Shown piece by piece: positions 1 to 12,488 of a stretch of DNA of 64,000 nt. Origin of the DNA: Onthophagus taurus (Eukaryota; Arthropoda; Insecta; Coleoptera; Scarabaeidae); NCBI RefSeq assembly GCF_036711975.1, contig NC_091976.1, positions 19,468,001 through 19,532,000 of the forward strand, written 5' to 3'. The notes under the pieces are model-generated. The model made no database searches. It had not been told where the DNA came from and worked only from the letters and a program-made list of their open reading frames with translations. A program made the translations under genes and the position numbers. Numbering within the stretch: position 1 is the stretch's first letter; each line of letters begins with the position of its first letter.

Positions 1-3000
1 CTTGCCGGGCAGCATTTTTCATCGAAAAAGAAAAACAAATAGTTTCAGATACCTCGCGAATAGTGTTGATAACTTGAATAACTGTTGTCAAACACAAGAG
101 ATTCATGAATTTTTTATTCCGTTTATACCAATGTCTAATAAACGCATCGCCAACACTATTCGTTTGGACAGAATTTTTGGACAGTTATTTATGTATCTAT
201 ACTATTTATATCTATATGTATGTACACTAATACGTCAGATAAAGTTGTGAAAACTGTTGACAAGCTGTTGTAGTCAAAAGTACTATCATAATTAGTGTCA
301 TAACTATCTTCTAATAGCTTCATTTTTTTTTGTCGACGTTTCAACGTTCTCAACTGACTGCTCTAGATTACGATTTTGAACTTTGCGGCCTTTGATACCT
401 CTTTTTTTGATATTATACCTCTTTTAAACACATTGCTTTTACCACTTTTCACTATTTTTCCTGATTGGTATTGAGTTGCACTCATTTTCACAATAAATTC
501 ACAAAAACACTGATTAGCTAAGTCATTGCAACCACGACAAATGCATGTTATAGCCTACTCTCAAATCTCTAGCTGAGAGGTAAACTGTCGTAACTCCACT
601 TTTTGCCCATATGGAGATAATATTATTTTTAAACTAAACTTTTTTGCTTTGTTATTGTGTCAAAAAGTGGTATTACGATTTTCTCTTTCCTTTCGGCTAC
701 AAAAGTTGCAAATCGGCATATGGTGATTACTTAAAAAATCGACTTTTATTGCAACTTAGTATTATCCCTTAATTGTTGCTGTATAATTGTGCACCATTGT
801 GAGTTATTTCAATGCCAGAAACCCGTAATTTACGTTGAAATGCCAATACGAATTCTATGAATTGAAAAGCTGTTTAGAGGATTCAAGTACCTAATTTCTT
901 AGAGATTCCTAAAGGTTTCAGTTTAATGTTAGCTTACAGAAAGATGCAATATCTGAATACAAAGATATCTATCTTTTGTCTCGCAAATAAATTTGGAAGT
1001 CAATTTGACTAAGATGATTAAGTTTTAATTCAAATACCTAATTACATATAGTTCGTTTTTTTTCTATAATACTTGTCAATGTAAATTATTTAGGGTTTCT
1101 GTTGGTATTATCTAGGACCCTTATAAAATTTATGTTGTTTTCATGGTTTTTAGTAACATTTTCAGTAACTATTTAGTTGAGGTTAAAATACTAATAAATT
1201 TTTAGGTAAATACGATTTTGACGAAGTACATATTTGTTGTAAAAACGTGCTACAAAGTAATTAAATAGAATAAAATACCTTTTCTAGGTAAGTAAATGGC
1301 AAATAAACACCCCACAACACTTTTTATGCACCTTTTCTTTTTGAATAACGAAAGCTCAAACGTCAATGTGACATATTTACTTCAAAACATGATAAAACAA
1401 ACCCCCTATTAATTTTGCCAACTTTACAACAATTTGAGAGGTATTATAGAAAAAAAATGAACTATAGAGATTCGTATCCAAGCTTAATCTTATTTTGCAA
1501 AAAGTATCAATGTTTGATTAAAATTAGATTTAAATTCTATTTTGGAAAAAGGTTAGAAAACCAATATGAAATGTTACTCAGAAAACCTCATACACCTAAA
1601 TACATAAAGGTTTATATCTCAGCTTGAAAATCAGTTTGCAGTGAGTTTCAATGTTTGATTGAAAATAATTGAATAATTTAATTGCATAAAGATTTAAGTT
1701 CCACTGGGAATTAGTTACTCAAGAGTCTAAATGCAAAGAGATTCAGATTTTAGTTTGAAACGCAGTTTGCACAAATTATGGAAGTGTCTTATTGCAGAAA
1801 ACATTTAAGTTCCAGTTTAAAAAACAACTAAATGATAATCCAAATATAAAATTAGAGAGAAATTCAAGATCCAATTTGGAAACCCCTTTGCAGAAAATTT
1901 TAAAATCTGTTTGCATAAAAATTTAAATTGTTGTTTGCCAAAACATTTTGAACCCAGTTTGAATAAAGATTTGGATTCTTTTGAGTTAGTTAACAAATAC
2001 GAGAAAATGATTTGGAACTAAACCTTGTATATATTCAATTTGGGCATTATATACTTTTGATACACACACCCTATATTTATAAATGCATGATTCTTGTGCG
2101 TTAAAGCATTTTTTGTATGTAATGTTAAGTCCAAAAAAAAAGAAAAAAACTAAATGTTAAATTACAAAAATTAAATGTTCCCATAAAAATTATCGTACTT
2201 GTAAAAGTCTTGTATAAAACAAAGAAAAAATAATAAAAAAAATCCTCGTTGACGAAACCAACCTCAAATCTATTTAAACAAAAAAAAGAAATAAATTATT
2301 TTGTATTGTTATTATAAAAAATACATTTTAAAAAAGAATTTTTACCCCCTTTATATTTTAATAATTTTGTATAATATATTTATTGCATTTGTACATACTG
2401 ATTCCGATCAATTTCGGATGCGTGATATTAATAGCCTTAAGTCCTTTTTATCTATTAATAGTTTTTTTTTTAATTTATAGGCAATGTTTTTATTTCTTTT
2501 TGTTCTTACCTCTTTAATTTCGTTTAAAATAAGAAAACGTTTTATTTCTCCTAATGTAAGTAAGATAATTTATACGAAACAAAAAGAGTTGTGTAAGAAA
2601 ATATTTAAGACAAAAGAGATGTGTATACATAAGAAAAGAAAGATGTTATTTATATATTAAATTGAAAAAAAAAATGGGATGTTAATTTACGCCCCGATAC
2701 ATGTTTTGAAAAATATGATATTAAATAATCTTCTACCTAAACACGATTTTCGTTTTAATTCCTAATTCATTTTTAATCTCTTTAAAATTGAGCTTTTAAT
2801 TGAAAATATGACCGCCAAATTAACATATTTGATAAACACGGTTCGCCGTTTTGCGAAATCTATAAATACTCCAATAACTTCGTGACGTCAAACGCTTTGG
2901 GGTATTTTGTAAATCGCCTATTTCAAAGCCACGTGGACTAACATACGTGTATTAAAAATGCAAGTTTTTCGAAGGAAAATCCAAAAATATTTATGCAACA

Positions 3001-3332
3001 AATTAAAAGTAGACAAGATTTTTTTTATTTCATCTACTCCAATAAAATTTATAATACAATTCTCACAGTCTAAAAACAACTACAAAATTCGTTTTACATT
3101 AATTAAATTACAAAATAGGAAAATACATTTTGATTTAAATCTTTATTGCTTTTTTTCAGGTATTTGTACAGATTTATTCATATATAAAAATATGCTTTAC
3201 GTACACTTTTTTTATTTAATAATAAATTTAGTGATTATTTCGTAATCACTTTCACGATACAACAATTACGTTAAAAAAAATAAACAGAAAACAAAAAATT
3301 ATATTATTTATATTAAATAAAAATTGATGCGT
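1..3332. other. AT-rich intergenic DNA, no gene recognised
   Basis: No coding region can be supported here. The open frames are short, low in complexity and without recognisable domains. The minus strand between about 490 and 250 contains a lysine-rich, stop-interrupted frame that could be an old transposon remnant, but I cannot assign it. From about 1630 to 1990 a degenerate motif resembling TTTGCA followed by an A-rich stretch recurs every few tens of bases, suggesting a decayed tandem repeat. The rest is poly-A/T rich sequence. Confidence 0.5.
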
Positions 3333-6300
3333 TTAAAGGGATGGCCTCGAAGGCAACCTCCCCATAGATCTTGAAGTCGTCAAAGGAACAGGATTTTTAT
3401 TCACATCCATAGAATCCTGGTCTATTTTACTTAACGCTATATCTCTCGCCCTTTTAAATTCTTCAAATTTGCTGTTTAAATCACTTAAATCAGTTCTTGA
3501 GGTTGACGATGTTTGTGCAGTTGATGTTTCTTCTAAATTATCTTCATCTACTTCCTACAAAATAAATTAGTTAATTAAAACAAAATATACCAAAAAATAA
3601 ATTTATTATTACTTGAATTTCCGAAAATGTAACCGGTTGTGTTCTATATCTCGTTGATGTTCCTCTTCTTTTCTTAGGAACTACTCTTCTATGAAGACGA
3701 GACATCGGTTCTGGATACACTGAATCCATGCCTGAAACAAAACGATTTTTTGATTTATTTTTAAAGTTTAGCCGAGAATTCTCTTAAAAAATAACTTTAA
3801 GGTGATGTAAAAAAAATAATTTGGTGTTATAGAACTATGCACACGATCCATATTTTATTTGGCAGCTTGGGTGTAAACATTCCCGAGTCGATTAGGTGAA
3901 CTTTACAACTTGTATCGTAGTTGTGTTGAGACCAAAATGTCACTAAAGCGACATCAAGCATCTGGTTTATAAAAACGTTGAAGAAAAGTTTGTTGGTTCT
4001 AAATTCAGATTTATTGACAATTTTACGATTTAGATTGAGGCGGTTTATTCTTGTTTTGAATTGAAACTTTTTCTTGGGCCAATAAAAGGAATGAGATTGA
4101 AAGTTATTTTGGAATCATTATATATCATTAAAGATATTTCTTGAAACTAAAATTTAACGCTATAATTACATAATATGGTATTCTGTTATAGCACGCAACT
4201 CAACTTTTCAACTTTATTTAAACCAAAACACAACAAAAATACAATTGAGATACATAATCAAAAATATAAACTCAAAATGTACTACTTACTCTTTGATAGG
4301 TACTATAGACGTTTAATTACGTCTGTTAAATTATAATCATTAATTATCGTCATTAATTATAATATAATAAAGCAAACAAAAATTATATGACATGAATTCA
4401 AATTGAATTCAGTGAACTCATTATTAATTTTGAGTTGTAAATTGAACTCAATGAAACGGTAATTACTTGATCAATATTAAAGAGGTGATGCTTTTACATT
4501 TTAGATGAGATGGAACGAAATATCAGCCGTTGCTGTTTCGAACTCTTAAGTCTACGTGAACTGCAAAGTTGGAAATTCTAGATCTCAAGCATAATTTCTA
4601 CAACTCATAGGAACACTTTTTATTCACTCATGGTAGATTCTTTTTTCATATTTTTGAATGTGTCTATATATTGATACATCTGAGAGCAAAAGTGTTAGAG
4701 AGCAATATGTAAATGGTAAAATTTGCTACAACTTTTGTTTTAAAAGTTTTTCTATATCATGCACGGAATACCATGTTTCTTCCTTTAGTAACTTGTGAAA
4801 TTACGAATTCTTCTAATTCTCATATTTTCGAATATTTCCTTACATCGATGCATGTATATGATGTGTATGAAGGGTTATTTATGAATACTAGTGATGCAAC
4901 AGATATAATTTCTGGTGCATTTCTGAAGTGATACCTTATATTGACACATTGTTGCGATATTTGAATAAAAATGAAATTAATAAGAAAGCTGATAAGATAT
5001 AGCCACTTATTTGGATCCAAGATACAAAATGAACTTTTTGGGTGCTGATTTAACTAACGAAACAACTCTGAAAAGAGGATACTTTAATTAATAATTGGCG
5101 ATATTTTCACAAGGATCCTTCAAGAAATGAATTTTACTCATTTTATCATCCAAAGTTTTATCAAAACTTCAAATACTGTTTTCTCAAAAACTAAAAGTAA
5201 TTTTTCAAAACGGGTTGGTTCATTGGATAGACGACACTTTTATTAACACTTTGGGAAATTTTCATACTCATATTCCAAGAACTGGATTTTATACGAATTT
5301 TTAAAACTTAATCGGTGAAAATTGCATAATTCGAAAAAATTATCGATCATTTCAAAAATTTATTTCTCAAGAACTGAAAGTGATTTTTCAAAACGGCTTG
5401 TTGCATTAAAAAGAGGATACTTTAATTAATAATTGGTGATATTTCCACAAGGATCCTTCAAGCAATTAATTTTATAGCGGATTTTGAAAATTATCGATGA
5501 AAATTTCAACATCGAATATTTTATCAAAACTTCAAATACTGTTTTCTCAAAAACTAAAAGTTATTTTTCAAAACGGGTTGGTTCATTGGAAAGACGACAC
5601 TTTTATTAACACTTTGGGAAATTTTCATACTCATATTCCAAGAACTGGATTTTATACGAACTTATATTTGTTAACTGTTTAATTAACGGTTTTTGAGCAA
5701 AGGTTGTTTCTTTTACAACAAAGTCTCTGATGAAATGATTCCAGGACCAACTATAATAGAAGAAATACATCACATTAATAAACACTTGTTGCTGAGATTT
5801 CTAGCATCATACATATGACTTTTTAGGGAAACTCAAGTTTAAAATTCATCCTGTCCTTTCTATCTTTCAGAAATCAACCATAACCTCATGTGCACCCCAG
5901 TGCATTAAGTACTCAAGCTTTTGATTTATAATTTCAAAACTCTGAGGAACAATTCTTGAAAGAGTCAAAATTGACAATATCATCAAATTCTTGGGCGAAT
6001 TTCTCAATTCTTAATCAATCTGTTGTGTATTCTGCATTTACAAACTTGATATGTTAAAAGAACTCAAGATCTAAACCGTTAAGTTTTACAACATTCCAGA
6101 ATACGAGCCTAAGTTATTTTATTATTGTTCAATTTAGTTAACCGTTAAGATTTTACTTCTTCAAGTGTTAGACTTTGAAATAAACCTGGATATTAGATGA
6201 TTTTAAAATTACATAGAATTTTTTTTTCCAGAAAGTAAATATTTTCTCCAATTTTTGCAGTAAACACTCAATAACTTTTCTAACATCTAGTTTGAGTTTT

Positions 6301-9019
6301 TAAACATGATTGAAGCACGGAATTTGTTTCTGCTATTCCATGCACTGCATGGAATATCATATCATATTTTGCAATTAGTTATTCTCTGAATAGTTTTTGC
6401 TTTAAGATGAACCGTTGTCCAATACATCCATAAATTCCAATCTTCTGAACGATTACATTACGTTTCTTGACCTTGACAATAATTTTGTAATGTTCTATCT
6501 TAACGTTTGTACGTTTTCTTTTCTTATAAATTAATGATATCAATAAACAAATATCAAAAAGTAAATTAGTGGGTACCCAAAATTTTCGTTTCAAAAACAT
6601 ACACACCATGTAAAGCGTAATTTTTTTAAACCGTCCTTTTATTAAGGCTCTAGTTCTACTTTGTATTTCTTCCTAGAACAAATGTTAAGTTTTGGTGAGT
6701 AACTGTTTTATGGCAACTAATTTCCAAAAAGTTAATTTACGTGTACATTGTAAATTTCATCCAGAGCTGCATTTAATCGATTATATTTCGGCATAAATAA
6801 TGGCCAAACTGCTGCATCATCACTTGCTAATTTGTCGCGTGTCGTTGGCAGTTGTTGAATTCCGTATTTATTTTTATATTTATCAAGCCGTTCCGGAAAT
6901 AGCTTTGAATGTTCTATTGTAATTTGGCTAAAAAATTGTACTTTTTACTCTTTATAAACACCAGATACTTTCGCAAAAATGGTCGTTAAAAAGTCATTCA
7001 TATTAAATTCGCATATAGCTATTTTTTCCTCTAAACTAAAATTGAATGAATTAAAAGATGTGATTTTTTTTATTGATGACGTAGCGTGCTTTCACAAACA
7101 ATATCTCAGAAATCAAGGGATTCCCCTTGTTTATTTTTCGAGAATTATGTTTTATCCGGATAAAAAAGGAGTTTCCTCATAGACGAAAAACTGAAAATCA
7201 TGTAAAATAACAACTTTGTAGGAGCACTTTAACCTATTAATACAAGCTGCAACCTTCTCTAAGTTTCAGAAAAAGCTTTCAAAATCTTCTTCTCGCAGAA
7301 AATTGTGAATTTCTTGAGGTAGCTCAAAATTATCACATATAGCTTCCAAGTTAATGCATATCATTTGAAAAGTGCTTCACATAGCATGCGAAGCTTTGCC
7401 GCCAATGCTGCTTATTTATCCATCATGACCCTTACTGTCTTCTACTAGAGACTAAAGCATTAGTTACAACATTCTGAGACTCTTATCCTGCATTTTAGAG
7501 TGTGCCAACTTCTTATCAGCATGAGGTACTGTACTTTTACACTTCCATTTTACATTCTAGAGTCTCCTAACTTAAGATAGCATTAGTTATTCTATATCAA
7601 AGCTTCTATTTTTTCTGTTAGTCTGTACCAATTTGTTGGCAGAATTAGCTATTGGGTTTTTATACTTGAATTTTGGCTTCTTGAATCTGCCAACTAGTTT
7701 GAAGTATGAGTTCTTGTATATTTCGAATAGCATTCTAACTTCTACAGTATTAATTACCACATTTTGAGATTTGTTATTCTGTACTTTAGAGTTGGTTAAT
7801 CTTTTTTCAGCATAATCTATTGTACTTTTACACTTCTATTTTGCATTCTAGAGTCTGCTAACTTGTTGATAGTATGTGACTTATTGATTTTATATCAAAA
7901 CTTCTATTCTTTTCTATTAGTATGTGCCAATTTGTTGGCAGCATGAGCTCTTGTATGTCTAGAGTCCCATTCTATCTTCTAGAGCATAAGTTATCGTATT
8001 TTCGGAATTTTGGACTTGGCTTTTTGTTGCTCTCGTTATGCAGAAACCCAACACCACCTGGTTATTTCTTTTTAATTGATGGCATAAAATATCTATTACG
8101 TTCACCGTATTACAATAGTTAATTTTGTCAAAAAGGATACCATATAGAAGTGAAATGGAACAAACGATGTCCGTTTCTATCATTATCAAGATACTCCAAT
8201 ATTTGCCTCGACTTCCTTTTATTTCATACTTCATCCAATACAGATCGTAAAATCAAGGATAATAATAATAAAAAAACTTCTTCACATATTTTTCTGAGGT
8301 GATATATCGCTGAAATGATAATTCTCTTGAAAGGCAAAACATTTTCATCTGTAAAAATATTTTGGAAAAGGTACAACAAATTCTTGAAAGTGTCAGTACC
8401 ATCTTACTATAATTGTTTTCTTCAAAAACATAAAATTTGTCAATATGTTGTGGCTTCATATTTAGTAAAAATAAATGTGTTAACATTATGATAGCATATA
8501 TGATAGCTTTCAATTTAAAAAGACAGAAACGTATATACACAAAAAATACTCTTTGAGTTGGATTGTTTTGGATAAATATTTTTCTGGCATACGATTCGAC
8601 GAAATAAGAAATAAAATCATTATGGGCAAGGTTTTAAATTACAAATAAACAACAGTAAGTGTTAAAAATCGAAAACAACAACATCCACAACTTGTTTTTT
8701 ATTTATTCTTAACTAATTTTTTTAAACTTTGCCTCTGAATTGATTTATTTCTAACGATTCGAAAAAATTCTTACCAACAAAAAAATCCGTATAAAAAATT
8801 ATTGTTTAATGTTTATAGTTTATATTACGTATTTCCTGGATTAGATTCTTTTTTCTCCGTCCTAAATTCATCGTTGTAGAAAAAAGGGAACGCGCATTAT
8901 TGCAAAACAAGCACGAAGACAGAAATAACCGCGGTTTTCGATGGCATTTTCAAAAAGAATATTCTATACAAAATCGCCGCACCATAAAACTCACCTTGAA
9001 TAGAAGCGCACGATGGCAT
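3333..9019 (-). CDS. Small uncharacterised protein, 121 aa, three coding exons
   Basis: I do not recognise this protein. Coding exons on the minus strand are 9019-8995, 3731-3613 and 3554-3333. Exon 1 begins ATG CCA TCG and ends one base into a codon before a strong GTGAGT donor. Exon 2 follows TTTCAG and supplies GC to complete a glycine. Exon 2 ends at GTAATA and exon 3 starts after TTTTGTAG in phase 0. All phases agree and the stop is TAA at 3333. The product is basic at its N-terminal third (a VPKKRRG stretch) and rich in Ser, Thr, Asp and Glu after that, with a short charged helix-like segment (SKFEEFKRARDIAL) and a Ser/Arg/Pro-rich end. No signal peptide or membrane segment is visible. 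The first intron is about 5.3 kb and holds repeats. A second in-frame ATG opens exon 2, so a shorter 112-aa product is also possible. The spliced structure is well supported; the function is unknown. Confidence 0.62.
4985..5040 (+). pseudogene. Possible hAT transposase scrap
   Basis: A short plus-strand frame reads ATYLDPRYKMNF, close to the conserved LDPRxK motif near the C-terminal half of hAT-family transposases. Stops lie on both sides and no other hAT motif is recognisable nearby, so this is at most a tiny relic inside the first intron of the small gene. Chance similarity cannot be excluded. Confidence 0.3.
5076..5665. repeat. Two-copy direct repeat in the small-gene intron
   Basis: The segment starting GGATACTTTAATTAATAATT at about 5076 recurs at about 5417, and both copies run to the shared GGATTTTATACGAA (near 5300 and 5660). 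The copies are about 230-250 bp, differ by small changes, and the second carries an extra stretch near 5475-5510. The open frames here are by-products of the repeat. This looks like a local tandem duplication of non-coding or relic transposon DNA. Confidence 0.7.
7495..7956. repeat. Degenerate direct repeat, ~295 bp spacing
   Basis: Two similar stretches of roughly 160 bp (about 7500-7655 and 7794-7955) share TACTTTTACACTTC, CATTCTAGAGTCT and CCAATTTGTTGGCAG in the same order. Related fragments also lie between and before them. This is an eroded tandem repeat inside the large first intron of the small gene. No coding potential is evident. Confidence 0.55.
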
Positions 9020-9290
9020 TATTTTGATGATATTAAAAAAATTTAAGTAATAATAATGAAAATTGTTCGAAAAAAACTAAACTAAAATGCTCGGTTTTTC
9101 GGGTCACGACCTGACCGAAGGAAAATCGTAGGGAAAAATCGACGTTTAAAGTCTCGACGCGATCCGGCTACTGTGTGTTTGACTGTGAACCTTTGGGAAC
9201 TTCTGGCTAAATTTAAAATCGAGAGAGAAAGAGAGATCCGCAGAGAGTGGCGCAGCGGTGCGCGGGAAATCCTAAAAGCCGTAAACAATT
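9020..9290 (-). promoter_or_regulatory. 5' leader and promoter region of the small gene
   Basis: The DNA just upstream of the ATG at 9019 is less AT-rich than its surroundings and includes a GAGAG/AAGAGAG tract near 9220-9245, a composition common in insect promoters. No TATA box or initiator can be fixed confidently. The frames of 68 and 75 codons in this stretch have no protein-like features. Confidence 0.35.
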
Positions 9291-10469
9291 TTCAGGACGA
9301 AGAAGAGTTTATTTGAAGAGTTCCAAGAAACCAAAAACATGGCTTCTTTTTTTAACTTTTTTTATTTTCTTTTATATTTGGTATGATAAAGAATTTCCTT
9401 CTTTTTGTTGTTATAAAGCTTTATCTTCCTTGTTTTTGTTCAACCGAAAAGCGATGATTCAAAATCTTTTCTAAATAAAGAACCATTTCCAACGAAAAAC
9501 TCATCCTTTGTTCACTAAAACTTCTCGTGATCTCGTGTTCTTACTTAGGTATTCTATAATAAACATTTAATCATCATTCGGGAAAGAACCTTGATATTAG
9601 AAATTATAGTTTACTTGTTTTTGTTTTCAAATTCGTTGAAAATTCTATAATAATATAGACTTATTTAAAAGAATATATAAATAAGAATGAGTTAACATTT
9701 TTATTAGAAATTAAGTTTTTCTCAAAACAGAAAAAGTTATTAATTACTAAGGAATATGTTATAATATAAATCTATAACAATTTGGTGAAGTTTGGATTTT
9801 TTTATTAGCATCTTTTGTAAAAAGGTGATTTATCTTTTAATTAGCAAGTTTATCTAATTTTAGCTTCATAATAATTACTTCCTACTTATCACTATCAACA
9901 TAATACAATTAAACTAGTTAGTTTAATATACTCCCCCATTTCTCATAAACCTAGAAAATTCTGAGTTAGAAGATGATGGACTTATGGTATACCTGTTTTA
10001 ACAAACGAAAAAGAAATGACAAGGGTTTGGGATTAATTGTATTATGTTACAGAAACCTGATAGCCCATGATAGTATCAGTGTGATGGCTCCAGATTGCAA
10101 CTTTTCTTAACTACGAGGGCAGATGCAAGATTGCCTTCTATCTATGTTTATATCTTGACGAAACGACTGAAGTAACGTGTAAACGTGAAGTAAAAGTTCT
10201 CGAATTAATAAAGGTACTACCCTAGGCAGTCCGAAATCTGTGGTTGGACCCTGAGAGCATATTCAAAGTTGGAACAACAGGATGGCTATACTTAAGTCAC
10301 AGAATAACCAAAAAGGACATTGATGTCGGTTCCTTTGATATTTGAGGAACCGTATTTTCTGACCTTGGTTTAAATTCCGCCATCTCTAAGAAGGGAACCC
10401 AACGATTTGGCAACGTCGCTCGCTTCGCTTCTTTCGAGGAAATCTCGTGGTTGAAGAATTTTAACTACA
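9291..10469. other. Intergenic DNA, nothing recognised
   Basis: No gene, RNA or repeat could be supported. The sequence is AT-rich up to about 9900 and more mixed after 10000. The second part may belong to the mobile-element fragment that follows, but no coding motif is visible. Confidence 0.4.
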
Positions 10470-10720
10470 TAAAGAAATTAAGGCGCGACGTCCAGTCTGG
10501 AACACACACCAGTCGGATTTGCAAATTCACATATGTTATAGTATAGAAATTTCAGTGATTAGAACAAACTTTACCGCAATTATTATCATTGATTGGTTGC
10601 GAAGTTATCGATCTCTAACTTGAGGGGCTTTGATTTTTTAGATATGGTCGGAACAATTTCTTGATCTTCTACTTAAGATTCCATGAACTTCTATTTTTTT
10701 AAACTGATGGTAAACATTTG
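10470..10720. mobile_element. Truncated copy of the 20-kb fold-back element
   Basis: This stretch matches one arm of the palindromic element at 20046-21423. Shared landmarks in the same order are GGCGCGACGT, a GTCTGG core, CAGTGATTA, AACTTTACCGCAAT, GGTTGCGAAG, ATCGATCTCTAA and GGGGCTTTGA. The middle of the arm is deleted and the copy is diverged. It shows that the fold-back family has moved at least twice in this window. Confidence 0.7.
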
Positions 10721-10881
10721 GCCACACGTTAATTTTTCAGTGCTAATAAAAAGATTCAAGTTCTGTTATGACGGTACTGAATGCTACGATAATATTTGAT
10801 AATATTTGGTTCATTATAATTAAGTAATAGCAGTGGGGTTCATCAGTTTTTAGAAACTTAGGTAGTAATTCTATATACAGG

Positions 10882-12488
10882 ATGGCACCCTATATATTTC
10901 ATTGTAAAATGTGTATCTGTGGATAAAAGTAACGTAATTAAAAAAAATAAATAAATAAATTTTACTGTGTGGATTTGCCAGTACAACGGCAAAACATCTT
11001 TTGAAAAAAATTGAAACTTCTTCAGAAACAATTAACTAACGTTTATAATTTAGCAAGAACAAATAAGATTTATGAATTTTTAAACATTTTCCTACCCGCT
11101 TCGATACATTGTCTTTAGTTCATAATTCTTAGAATACTATTTTAGAATGCTCAACAAAAAAATCCAGAAGAGGTACATCGGGTGACCTGGCTCGTCGGAT
11201 ATACCTTTGGAAAGAGGTCTCCGCCTTTGTCAATTTGATAATAGAATAACGCATAAAAAACAAGAGTTTGTGGAACTGCTTATGTCATTTTCAGAATATC
11301 GCTTTCAAACAATATTTAAAACAAAATTTGCATAAAAACTGCTTGGCAACAAATTCTGAATTAATTCCATCGTTTTACATTAAGGTAAAGTGTTTAAACT
11401 AAGTCATTAAATCATGGATACTCTAAGAGTGGCAGAAAAAGTCGAAATGATTTTTATTTATGGAGGAAGTGTCAGAAAAGTTGCTGATAGTATAGCTTTG
11501 TATCGAGAACGTTTTCCTGATCGAAATACGCCTTCGAGAAGTACCTTTTACAGAGTTGTGAATGATTTCACTGACACTGGTAATGTGGAAACAAGAAAAA
11601 GAACTCGATGAGCAACTGTAACTACATACGAAAAGGAAATTTTTGAGGTAAATCCTCAAATTAGCACTCGACGACTTGCAATTGACGCCGGAATACCGAA
11701 GACCAGCATGTTAAGAATATTAAAGCGCAACAAGTATCACCCATACCACATTTCATTGCATCAACAGCTTTATGGAGGTGATTTTGAAAATCGATTAATA
11801 TTTTGTCAATGGATATAAGAACGAATGCGGTTGGACGTCAATTTCTTTAGTAACGTGCTATTCTCGGATGAGTCTACTTTTCAAACAAAAGACAAGTCAA
11901 TAGACATAACATGCACTATTGGAGCGTTGAAAATCCGAGATGGTTGCGTGAAGTAGAACATCAACGACCTTGGTCGGTTTATGTTTGGTGTGGCATAATT
12001 GGTGATAAATTGATCGGTCCATACTTTATTGATGGTATGCTAAATGGGAAGAAGTTCCGGAATTTTTTAGATGACGTCTTACCAACGTTACATGTAGATT
12101 TGAGCATTGAAGAAAGTCAAAATATGTGGCTGTAAAATGATAGGTGTCCAGCACATTTTTCACATATTGCACGTGAAGCTTTAGATCGGGATTATGCTGG
12201 GCGATGGATTGGAATTTCCTGGCCTGCCAGATCACCTGATTTAACACCTCTTGATTTTTTTTTGTGGGGCGTCCTTAAGGATAATATTTATCGCGAAGTA
12301 CCAACTACGCCAGAAAACATGAAAGAGCGGATAAGAAATGAATGCAGAAATAGTATCCAAGAAAACATTTTAATATGTAAAGAAAGTTTTAGTAGAAGGG
12401 TTAATAAATGTATTGAAATATTTAAACATTAATTATTTTACTTTTATCCATAGATTCAGATTTTGCAATCAAAAACATAGGGTGCCAT
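10882..12488 (+). mobile_element. Tc1/mariner-type element with terminal inverted repeats
   Basis: The element is bounded by inverted repeats of about 60 bp. The left end reads ATGGCACCCTATATATTTC and the right end is its complement ending GGGTGCCAT. Both ends also share TGGATAAAAGTAA. Length is about 1.6 kb, usual for mariner-like elements. The single transposase gene inside is broken (separate entry). The flanking target duplication is not clear, so the outer ends are good to a few bases only. Confidence 0.8.
11414..12430 (+). pseudogene. Broken mariner-like transposase
   Basis: The N-terminal part (from ATG 11414) is a helix-turn-helix DNA-binding region of the mariner type: about 65 residues, followed in frame after a TGA by a TSTRR-like second helix-turn-helix. 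Recognisable catalytic blocks follow: FSDEST (first Asp, about 11867-11880), NDRCPAH (second Asp, about 12137) and SPDLTPLDFFLWG (third Asp, about 12230-12265). About 37 residues separate the second and third Asp, as in D37D-type families. The frame is destroyed by TGA at 11609, TAA near 11817, a frameshift near 11900 and TAA at about 12133. It cannot encode active transposase. Confidence 0.85.

Noticed and set aside
1..250. 82-codon plus-strand frame at the left edge
   Set aside because: AT-driven composition, no domain and no splice or promoter context to support it.
9082..9474. Two opposing frames of 68 and 75 codons near the small-gene promoter
   Set aside because: They overlap each other and a purine-rich leader, with no domain or conserved start context.
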